DNA from: Tetragonia tetragonoides
Taxonomy: Eukaryota; Streptophyta; Magnoliopsida; Caryophyllales; Aizoaceae
Assembly: GCA_038025085.1 (NCBI GenBank)
Contig: CM076139.1
Span: forward strand, 49,828,807-49,892,806
Direction of reading: 5' to 3'
Length of the DNA: 64,000 bases
The position numbers and the translations under genes were made by a program. How positions within the stretch are numbered: position 1 is the first letter of the stretch; each line of letters begins with the position of its first letter. Below the pieces are notes generated by a model. That model was given only the letters and a program-made list of their open reading frames with translations, was not told the origin of the DNA and made no database searches. Below are positions 23,611 to 34,300 of the stretch, one piece after another.

Positions 23611-23850
23611 CTCGACACTGAGATTTTTCGATTTTCGTTTTTCCTATTTTACTTCCAGAGTTTGGAGCAGCTCGCAAAAGATCATATGAACGAATTCATC
23701 AACATTGCGAATTTGCGAGCCTTCAAGCAATTCCTTTAACGGCGTAAAATCACCATTTGAGAGGAAAATTGATCTGATTTTTTTATTAATATTTATTTTT
23801 TGGTATGTGATCTGTTATATTCGAGATTTTTCTCACTTCTGTAAAGTATG
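23611..23850 (-). other. Candidate non-coding leader exon B of the transporter
   Basis: Read on the minus strand, this unique-looking stretch ends in GTCGAG followed by GTACTA, a donor. It contains short upstream frames beginning ATG GTG and ATG TTG that stop at once. A G-box core CACGTG is at 23925-23930 just upstream and a GA-rich tract is at 23900-23921, which fits a promoter. The upper limit is approximate. Confidence 0.35.
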
Positions 23851-24619
23851 AACAAAGAGAGGGAGAAAGATGCAAGTGAGACGGGAATGGGAATTGGGAT
23901 GGAGTTGAGGAGAGAGAGAGAAAGCACGTGACCTGCTGGATGCCGGTTTCCGCATTTTATAGTGTTGTAAGACTTGTAAGTCTTGTAACTTGTAACTTGT
24001 AACCGTAATATTGGCCGGCTCATCCTTCTCTATCCTCCTCAAAGACCAGAAGCCCAGCAAAAAAAATGTTTTTTTTTTTTTGAAAAAACAAAAAAAAGAT
24101 ATGATCTTTTAACCGGACGTAATTTTCACATGATCAATGCAATACTAACGGAGAACGTATAGGGGTCATAGACTACAACCAAGTTAATAGTTGAGATTAT
24201 ATAGAAGCGATATATAAGATGATACATAATTACATAAAGTGGGATATGAAATGACACACAAAGTGAGACAAATGATCCTTTCTATATAAACTGTTATTTT
24301 TTTGAAGCAAGTTCACACATGCTCTTCCTATACCCACATTTATTTATCTTGTAGTTGATAAAAAAGATTATATCCAACGATTACCGCCATTAAATATATA
24401 CGTGTTTTGTAGTCAGAGTTTTAGAAAAACAAAACCCTAAGATGAAAATGGTGAACCCTAAATAGCCCAAAAGAAAACCTAATATGGGATGGTGAACCAA
24501 CAAATAAATTTGAAACCTTTGGCAACTACAACGACAACGACATTAAGGTTCGGTTAAAAGGAGGATAGAAAAGGTAAATTTGATTTTGAAGGGTGACACA
24601 ACATATAAATAAACATCGT

Positions 24620-26935
24620 AAAAGTGGATATCAATAAAATAAAAAATAGAAAACGCTTAAAACAATTGGGAAAAATATGTAATACCCCATTATTATAGAG
24701 GGCATGGGGGTATGTTTGGTGGTACGGGATGGTGGGTAACAATGCTCGATACCCAAAAACTGTGGAGTATACATGCCCAATGAATAACTTTTAATAACGG
24801 TAGGCGCTTCATGTTGCGTCGCTTGCCTTTCTTCGCCCACAAGCCTCTCTCAAGCAACTACCCACTAAATAGTCTTATAAGGTTTAGTGGTTCTAATAAC
24901 AAGAGGAGACATGATCAGTGCATAATTTTCGTACCGGGATTTTGAGAGTTTAGAGAATTATTTTTTAAAAGTTCCACCTCAAACTTTTCAAGTATATTAT
25001 TGAGTTTCGGTAAAAAAAAAAAAAATTCCCAAATCGTAGCTATTTAATTAAATTTTTCTTTAAAACATTTGTTGAAAAATAGAAAAAATATCAAGAAAAA
25101 CTAAAAATCACTTCAAAAAATTTGGAAAAAATTATGAGACCTCACTATAATAGTAGAGAGTGCTTGGGGGTAGGTTGGCGACATGTGGTGGCGGGGAGCC
25201 ATGTTCGGTACCCCAAAAACATGAGTTAGCCTCCGATGTTCAGTAGTAAGAGGTCCTTCAAGCCTTTCAAGGACCCAATAACCTACCCCGGGGGCCTCCC
25301 ATCTCCCATGTCCCGTAGAGGTGTCCCGTGGGATGTGGTGCGAAAATATCCACCTGCCTTTCGAGACCTCCCCGAAGCTCAAAAAACGTGGATTATAGCC
25401 TTCATTTTCGGCTTCCCGGGGCTCGGGTGTCATTTTTGCCCAAACTTCTCCAGGGGGTCTACCATGACCCTGGAGGACCCTCGCTGCCCCGGGAGGGTCA
25501 TCTGGATCACATAACTTCGATATCATCCATGCCTATGGGGTTCTGACCCTTACATTGGTGTCCCGTAAAAACGGTCTTACACACCTATCATGGACCCAAA
25601 AACGGACCTCGGGAGTCTCTTATGTTCCCTAAGGGTGTCCCGTGCAATGTGGTGCGAAAATATCTACCTTCGTTTCGGGGCCTCCAGGAAGCCCAAAAAA
25701 CGTGGATTATAGCCTTTGTTTCCGGCTTTCGGAGGCCCGGTGCCATTTTTGCCTAAACTTCTCCGGTGGATCTATCATGATCCTACAAGACCCTCGGTGT
25801 CCAGGAAGGGTCATCCGGATCCCCGAGCTTCAATATCACTCATGCCTTCAGCGTTCCGGCCCTTCCATTAATGTCCCGTAAAAATGCCCTTTACAAGCCT
25901 ACAGGGACTCGATATATAGCGCATCCCGGGGGGCTCTTATGTTGCCTAAGGTAGTCGTGTGCGATGTGGTACGAAAATATCTACCTTCGTTTTGGGGCCT
26001 CCCGGAGCCCAAAAAAGTGGATTATAGCCTTCGTTTTCGGCTTCCACAGGCCCGAGTGTCATTTTTGCCCAAACTTTCCTGGGGGGTATATCATGATCCT
26101 AGAGTGCCCTCGTTGTTCCGGGAGGGTCATCCAGATCCCCGAACTTCTATATCACCCATGCATTCGGCGTTCCGGCCCTTACATTAGTGTCCCGTAAAAA
26201 CACCCTTTACAAACCTATCAGGGACCAAATAACGGACCCCGGGGGCCTCATATGTTCCCTAAGGGTGTCCCGTGCGATGTGGTGCGAAAATATCCACCTT
26301 CGTTCCGGGGCCTCCCGGAAGCCCAAAAAAATGTGGATTAGCCTTCGTTTTCGATTTATGTGGGCTCGAGTATCATTTTTGCCTACATTTCTCCAAGAGT
26401 CCTACCGTCAGCTTAGAGGACCTCCGGTGCCTCGGGACGGTCATTTGGGTCCCCGAACTCCGATTCCACCCATGGGACATGAGTGCTGGAACATGAGACA
26501 TGAGTGCTGGGACATGAGACATGAGTGTTGGGACATGGGACATGGGCCACCCAAATTTTGTTTCAATAAATTTTTGATGTACTTAGTTCATTTCGATCCA
26601 TTGTCTACTATGATAATCTTTGATGGAGGAACTTTATAATAGAGTATTCTCAAATTTATTAGTAAAAGGCTAATAATCATCTGTAAAGCACTCGGTCAAA
26701 TATTGATCAAAGTTTACAGTATGATTAATCATAATAAGTAAAACTATAATGCAATAAACAATATCATTTAGAGGTAAATACCTCTAACTTTTATAGATGC
26801 ACCACAAATCAATGAATGACTTTTCTTTTTGTCAAAGGTTAAACCACGACCAGTGGATGACTATTGCCATTACTTGAGGGCCTCCCCCCAACATTGTAAT
26901 ATTTGCCCTAAACAAATTAAGAGTCAGGTTACTGA
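24620..26935 (+). repeat. Unclassified interspersed repeat with tandem array (copy 1)
   Basis: This AT-rich then GC-rich element is matched, end to end and in inverted orientation, by 44510-47115. Its left part carries two related modules about 460 bp apart (around 24650-24770 and 25090-25225), each with GGAAAAA, a TATAATAG-AGAG stretch and a GGTACC-CAAAAAC stretch. Its right part (about 26590-26935) is AT-rich. Between them is a ~315-bp tandem array. No coding sequence is credible. I could not assign it to a transposon class. Confidence 0.75.
25235..26500. repeat. ~315-bp tandem repeat array, about four units
   Basis: The word AAGGGTGTCCCGTG or close variants recur at 25321, 25635, about 25950 and 26265, a spacing of 314-315 bases. 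Each unit holds GATGTGGTGCGAAAATATC, a GGGGCCTCC stretch, GTGGATTATAGCC and GGGAGGGTCATC. Units are diverged by roughly 10-20% by eye. Open frames in this stretch are by-products of the repeat. Confidence 0.88.
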
Positions 26936-27095
26936 TTAACCTCTCCAAACTGGCATTGATATTGTTTTAGTTCTATTTACCAGTCAATCACAAATTTAGC
27001 ACCAAAAAAGAAAAAGAAATTTATTACATAAAAGTTAGAAGCAAGGCAACCCATCAGAAAATATTAAATTAAAAAAATAACAAAAAGAGTTGAAA

Positions 27096-27127
27096 TATCC
27101 CGTGTATCGTATGGGAGTGCATACTAG
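27096..27127 (+). repeat. Possible Helitron 3' terminus
   Basis: TCCCGTGTATCGTATGGGA forms an imperfect hairpin and CTAG follows about 10 bases later, with T as the next base. This matches the hairpin-CTRR-T layout of Helitron 3' ends and resembles the hairpin at 1227-1243. The other end is unknown. Confidence 0.4.
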
Positions 27128-27153
27128 TGATGATCAATAAAGCACAAAAATAA

Positions 27154-27928
27154 GTTTTAGAGAGAGGGTTCTGCCCTCTCTCTAAAACCTTTTGCTTTAG
27201 TCTTTTACCTAGCCAGGCATCCACCCATCCACTCAACCCCTTTATGCTCAGCCGCTCAAGCCTCCTCCCGACACCCTTAGTCTTGTCACTCATAGCAATT
27301 CCTTCATGTAGTTCATCAGGCCTCTTTTCAAGCTTTTTCATCAAGTTGGGTTTCTCTCTCATCTTTTGAGTTTTCTAGATCTGGTTTGAATTTCTCGCCT
27401 CATGGCTCCTTGGGTCGCCGCCAACCTTGTGTATTGGTGGTTGTCTAGTGTATTGGTGGTTGTTTTGATATAATCCTTATAACTCTGGCTTGGATTTTAG
27501 AATTAGGGTTTCTTGATTTTAGATTTGGAAACCCCAAAGTTTAAAAAAAAAGGAAAAAAAAGAATCGTGTCTTTGCGCTCAGTCGCCACCTGTGTTTGAT
27601 CTTTGGATGTTGATTGCTTTTTCTTATCAACTGCTTGCCACCATGGATGGTGTTTATTGTCGTTGGTGAAGCTTGTAGTGGTCCTGGCGATAGAAGATCG
27701 GAGTTTATACTGTCGGTTCTCACCGTGACTGGTTCTTCAATAGGATTGAAGAAGTAGCGATCAAGAATTTGCATCCTATCAATGGCCTTTATTTAGTTTG
27801 TATATTAATCTCTTGTTGTTTTATTTCCGTTGTATGGTTGTATTGTATCGAGTCAGTGGACTCTTGGCCATGAATGACCGACTTTCTAGCCTTTTCAAAA
27901 AAAAAATAAAAATAAAAATAAAAATAAA
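27154..27928 (+). mobile_element. LINE-type (non-LTR) insertion, truncated
   Basis: The insert is flanked by an 18-bp direct repeat, AATAAAGCACAAAAATAA, at 27136-27153 and 27929-27946, and its right end is an (AAAAAT)n tail. A long target duplication plus an A-rich tail is diagnostic of target-primed reverse transcription. The 775-bp body has no pol domains. Its 5' edge begins with a perfect 14-bp stem (TTTTAGAGAGAGGG and its complement) around a 5-base loop. It is likely a severely deleted LINE or a LINE-dependent non-autonomous element. Confidence 0.85.
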
Positions 27929-28083
27929 AATAAAGCACAAAAATAAAGAGATGAGATGGGAATGGTAAAACAAAAAGAAGTCCAAAGTGAGTCAAGAAGT
28001 CCTAGCACCTACAAAATCAAAAGTCAAGAAGTCCGAATAAATATCCATATTGAAAATTTGAAACGCCATTCATCAGAACACTT

Positions 28084-28091
28084 TTTCCCGC
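28084..28091 (+). promoter_or_regulatory. E2F-type site upstream of SMC2
   Basis: TTTCCCGC is an exact match to the E2F consensus TTTSSCGC, 263 bases before the SMC2 start codon. E2F factors drive S/G2-phase genes, and condensin is needed in proliferating cells, so the position is sensible. Function is inferred. Confidence 0.5.
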
Positions 28092-28353
28092 TCTTCAAAC
28101 CCCCACGCTCCCGTTCTCTCTCTTTCTCTTTCAAATCCCAATTCTTCTCTTCTCTATCACTCTCAAATCTCAATCTCTCTCCATTTTTAGTTATGATTTC
28201 CTCCCATTCATAAACCCATTGGACACCAAAAAACTAACCAACAACAACAAACCCCAAATTCACCCCTCTCCCTAAATTATTATCCCCATTTTAATTAAAC
28301 ACCCCAAAACCCAAAACCCTAGATTTATTGGTTTCACTCTCAGAAACCCAAAA

Positions 28354-31300
28354 ATGCACATCAAAGCGATTTGCTTAGAAGGGTTCAAATCATACGCTAC
28401 AAGGACTGTAGTTCCGGGTTTCGACCCGTTCTTCAATGCAATTACTGGGCTAAATGGGTCAGGCAAATCGAACATTTTAGATTCCATTTGCTTTGTTTTG
28501 GGTATCACGAATTTGCAGCAAGTTAGGGCTTCAAATCTTCAGGAACTTGTGTATAAGCAAGGACAAGCTGGGATTACGAAAGCGACTGTCTCGGTTATTT
28601 TTGATAACTCTGATCGAAATCGAAGCCCCCTTGGGTATGAAGATTGTCCTGAGATTACTGTCACTCGTCAGGTTTGTGAGCTCTAATTTCGATTTTTTTT
28701 TTTTTAAATTTTAATAATTTGGGTTGTTTATTATGATTATGATTATGCTTTTTGAGTAACTGTATTGAGTGAAAATTGCATATATTTGAGCTGCTGGATG
28801 TGCTGGAGGTCCATGACATTGTGTTCAATAATAATAATTCAATTTGTTAATTGCCCTTCAAATTGAACCATAATTGACTAAATTGAGTAACATTTGGGTG
28901 TTTGTGTTGGCTTGGTTATGCTTGGTTTTGCAACACGCGCCCTTCAAGGTCGAAAGAACCTTTTTTTTGGGCAAGTAGTTGGACTCTTTACGGAAATGGG
29001 AAAACTTTGAAGGATGATATAGAAAAAGGAAAAAAGGATTGTTTTTGTCATTGTTGTACCCACAGAGGTTTTCTGGGTCAACTACATGATTTTTCACCAG
29101 AATTCGCATTAAGGACTGACTCCCTTATGCAGGCAGCTAATCATGGATCATTTGTTTGACAATTTTTTTTTTATTTAAAGTTTGTATCAAAGGCTTTTCC
29201 TTAAGCATTTTATTAATCGAAAATGGGGTCTTTATAGCTCGTATGTTCAAGGTTGATTCTTGATGCTAGCTTTTAAATATAAACTTAGCATGGTGCTGGG
29301 GACAACACTGTAGATATTGACTTTACCAGTTACCAAGTTATTCTAGTATGCAAGGCTGAATTTTTTTCCTCTTCATTTTGCGAGTTTACATGTGTTAAAT
29401 CAGAGATCATCATATCAACATCATTAATGTCAGAGTGAATAATGCTAATTTGGAGGACGGATATTAGATAAAACAGCTTGGATAGGGAAATTGTTCGATA
29501 TGTCGTATAACATCATTGTATAAGATTTTCAAGTTTCAACTTTTATGTTACAGTTATTTATGGGTCTGCTACAATTGTGTCATTCTTATGGGGTGCTATA
29601 CTGTTAGAGATCCCAGTTGCCAAAATGTAAGGGTAGTTACATCTTTCTTTACCAGTGTGCTGAAGTGCGTTTGGAATGCTTACCCATCTTAAGGACCTTT
29701 AAGATGAACCGGTTCACTTTTGATACTCACTCATAAGTTGAAATGGTCTGCCTGGATTATGGACAGAAGTTCATGGCCAGAACATAGTTCACCATGAAAG
29801 GGAAACCAAAATAAATAAATAAAGGACATAATATGTGGACACTTGGAGGAAAATTTGACAACCTATGGCCGTATTCACCTAGGTGTCCCCCCCCCACCCC
29901 CCCAAAAAAAAATAAAAAATAAAAAAGCCTAGCCACTGCCTCCTGGGTCTTTATCCTGAGAGGGGACAGCCCAGGATTGGCCCTCCTTACCATAAAAAAT
30001 AAAATCTTAAGGGAGTCTTTGACAGTAGCCTAAACCACTGTGGTTTGTGCTGTTTGAAGAACTTAACTAATCCACCTATGTGCTTTTGTTGCAGATTGTG
30101 GTTGGTGGAAGGAATAAGTATCTGATAAATGGACACCTTGCTCAACCTAGCAGGGTTCAGAATCTCTTCCACTCAGTCCAGCTCAATGTGAATAACCCCC
30201 ACTTCCTTATAATGCAAGGACGCATCACAAAAGTTTTAAACATGAAGCCTCCTGAAATATTGTCTATGCTTGAAGAGGCTGCTGGAACTAGGATGTACGA
30301 GACGAAGAAAGAGGGTGCTTTAAAGACGCTTGAAAAAAAGCAGAGTAAAGTTGATGAGATTGATAAGCTTCTTGACCAAGAAATCTTACCTGCTTTGGAG
30401 AAGCTGAGGAAAGAAAGAATGCAGTACATGCAATGGGCTAACGGAAATGCAGAACTTGACCGACTTAAAAGGTTTTGCATTGCTTATGAGTATGTGCAAG
30501 CAGAGAGGATCAAAGATAGTGCAGTTCATGAGGTCGAGCAGATAAAGTCTAAAATCACAGAAGTCGACTCTGATGCACATAAGATGAAGGCTGAGCTTCA
30601 AGTAATGGATGCCAGAGTATCTGAATTGACCGCTGAGAAGGAAGCAAGTATGGGTGGTGAAATTAAAACATTGCAACAGAAAGTAGATGCCTTAGCTCAT
30701 GATCTTGTGAAGGAGACATCTGTGCTCAAAAACAAAGAGGATACTCTCAGAAGTGAGAAAAAGAATGCTGATAAGGTAAGCTCATGTTAAGCAGATGTTT
30801 TCATCTTGCCTTTTCCGATAACAATTTTGATACCAATACATTTTGTTAAATTTGTAAGATTGTAAGAAACATCGAAGAATTGAAGCAGTCTGTAGAAGAG
30901 AGGGCTGCTGCCGTCAAAAAGGCTGAAGATGGTGCGGCTGATCTTACAAGGAGAGCTCAGGAACTCTCTAAGGATTTAAGTGATAGTGAAAAAGAATACC
31001 AGGTAGAACACTGGTTCTTGGCTAATATTCTGCCGATCTTACAACTTAAATGAATGTGTTTGCAACCAATATAATTCGCATAATCATACTGAATAATTGA
31101 GCAGGGTGTACTGGCTGGGAAAAGCAGTCAGAATGAAGAGAAATGCCTAGACGATCAGCTAGCTGATGCTAAAGCAGCAGTAGGGAATGCTGAAATAGAG
31201 CTGAAGCAGCTCAAAACACAAATAAACCATGGTGAGAAGGAGTTGAAAGAGAAGACTAATCAGTTCATGTCAAAGCGTGATGAAGCTACTGCGGTAGAAA

Positions 31301-34300
31301 AGGAACTCAATACTAGGAAAAAAGAAGTGGAAAGTGTTATAAAAGCTTTGGAGTCTCTTCCTTATAAACAAGATCAGAATCAACGCATGGAAGCTTTGCA
31401 TCAGGTTTGTCTGTGCTGCCAGTTTGCTGTATCTTTAATTTCCTCCATAGTTATCTCTCATGTTTGTTCCTTCTCTTCACTTATCAGGAATGCACAGCTG
31501 AATTGGAGGTGGTGCAGAAACTCAAAGACAAACTAAGGTTTCTTGAAGCACAATTAGCAAATGTTCAGTTCACCTACCGTGATCCTACTAGGGGGTTTGA
31601 TAGATCAACAGTGAAAGGTGTTGTTGCGAAGCTCATCAAAGTAAAAGATGAATCCACAATGACTGCACTGGAGGTATCAAGTGCATCGTTTAGGATATCA
31701 ACCATTGACTAAAGAAAGTATTACTATTTCATCAGTTTTCATTTTCATTCTACCACATGTTTGACTCATCTACATGACATGTTCTTTGTACAGGTTGTGG
31801 CTGGTGGTAGGCTGTATAATGTTGTCGTTGAAACAGAAAGTATTGGCAAACAACTTCTAAAAAATGGAGATCTCCGAAGGAGAGTCACCATTATTCCTCT
31901 AAACAAAATCCAGACCCATGTCGTTGCTCCGGGCAAACAGCAAGCTGCTGCTAACCTGGTTCGTTTCCACATGAAACCTTTTGTAATTTTCCCATTTGTA
32001 GCTTTCTGTCATTTTGTTTTTAACTTTTAGTTACTGTGGTTCTTAAAATTCAGGTTGGAAAGGAGAACGCAAAATTGGCACTTTCTTTGGTGGAATATGA
32101 CGAGGAGTTGAAGGTACACTTTTCTGTTGCCCTCGTATTTATCTTAAGTGACATGAACTGTTGCTTTTTGGGTGGCCTTTATATGTTCTGTTGTTATATG
32201 GGCTTTCAGAAGCACCTATAAGTTTTGCAATTGTTAAATATATGGAGGATCTTCCATTTTCCGCATTATGTTAGGGTATTTCTTATTGGCACCTCACAAA
32301 TGCAGTGGACAAATTCCCTCGATTTTCAGTTTTTAAAATGCCTTTATCCAGTCTTCGAAAAGTTTAAATAGTTATTTTCTTACTTTAGTTAGTATACAAT
32401 ATCTTTCCAGTTGCCTTTGCCAGCTTCATTTTAAATACATAATTCTTTTTGCAGAGAGCCATGGAGTATGTTTTTGGTTCCACCTTTGTTTGCAAGACCA
32501 GGGAAGCAGCACTGAAGGTCAGTTGCTCAGTTCATATTAGTTGTTCTATTGTGTACTAGAATGATTTTTGTAAGTTTGACTTTAAGTGTACAACAGATGT
32601 CCTTTCATCCATGTTGTCCTTACTTTTGGTTACTTGGTTCCTGTAAATGATGATCTGGTTAAGGGTACATTTAAATGAAATTCGAGCGCATTTATTATAT
32701 GTTTCCTAAAATTCTTCGAAGTTCCCAGAGAGAATATGGAACAGAGGGAGTATTCAATGTCTCGATTGACTGACCTTCCGGATCATGGTAACTTGGGGAC
32801 ATTAGTTGATGATGAAGCATTTTTGCAACATCGTACTTATGTTTTTCCTCTCAAATAAAGCTTTATTATCTGGATTAATGTCAAATTCATACTTAACAGG
32901 TTGCATTTAATAAAGAAGGAAACATTGACATTAGAGAGCCATGTGTCACTCTTGAAGGGGATATATTTCAGCCTAGTGGTCTCTTGACTGGTGGCAGTCG
33001 CAGGTATTGCTCCTCTTCTGATTCATCCATGCAAAAATCGTTTTTGTAAAGGTGTAACTTGCGACTCACTGTCTCATTCTATAATGCAAAATTAAAACTG
33101 TTTTTCAGAATAAGAAATGACAGATTTTGTAACTATGATCCTTTATGACTTTACCTGGTTTAAATTCAAATTGTTTACTTTAACATCTAGACTTTACAAA
33201 AGTTGTGTGAAGTCACAAGTTCCTTTGATGTATAACAGAATCAGCATTCTGGGCAGAATATTACCCAGGAGAAAATCCTGAAAGTACCAAGCATATCTTA
33301 TTTAAATTGTTCCAATTTCATTTTTTCTCATAGGCAAAGTGTGGCATTGTAAATCTGTTAGAAAACATGAGAGGAGAAATGAGAAACGGAAGCACATCTC
33401 TGCCATTAGTGCTATAACACCTTTGATCATTACTCATTCTTGTTAGTCAAGTCAACCAAAATTGTTTGATGATGGATCTGATTTTGGATTTGTTCTTTCT
33501 TATTCATGTTTATTTTGAAAGTTCCCAATGCTTTTGAGGTGGCGAATGTCTCTCCAGCTCTCTACTAAAAATGTACTGTGTGACTACCACTCCAAAAGAT
33601 AAGTAGCAAACCCTGAGTGGTCAATTTGATGTTACAGGGGTGGTGGTGAATTGCTTGGACAACTTCGTGCTTTGGCAGTGGCTGAGTCAGAGCTCTCTAC
33701 TCATATGAAAAGATTATCTGACATAGAAGCTGAGGTTAGCATTAATTCCTTCTCCAACTGATGACAACGATAAAGCTTAGTCGTATTGTCTTTGCTATAT
33801 CTGAATGTGTAATGGTCTGTTGTTTCCAATGCAATGCATTTTGAGCTTGATCTGCCGTCTGCTACCACTAAAAAAAAAAGCAAAACAATTGCCAGACATG
33901 GTCATTTTATAATGTGGGTAGTGGTCATGCAGCATTGAACCATAGTTGGCATGCATTCTCCAAAGGACTTCTCTTGATTTATGGTCAGGTATTAAGAAAT
34001 CAATGATGTATCTAAACAATGTAACTGTCCCAGAGTAGGTCAGGCTTTTTTTGTCGTTATCAGCTATGGCAAGGGCTGTGACTTTTCTAGCATTATGATT
34101 GTCTTTCCCTTCTTTCTTCTGTTTCTTCATTGACAAGCTGGTGAAACAATGAATCTACTATAGAAATCGTTAAAGCTTCCATGTCAACTTTCCTTTTCTG
34201 TCTTTCACTGTACATAGTTCTTCCCAGGATGCTTTTTATGAGACCTCTATGTCACTTTTATACTGTATTTATGCAAGTTAGCTTTACCTTTCTGGTGGTC

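Noticed and set aside
25113..26639. Several open frames of 72-150 residues in the tandem array
   Set aside because: The same frames recur every ~315 bp in several readings, as expected from a repeat, and match no protein domain.
27069..27362. 97-residue minus-strand frame
   Set aside because: It is antisense within the LINE-type insertion and its flank and shows no domain.
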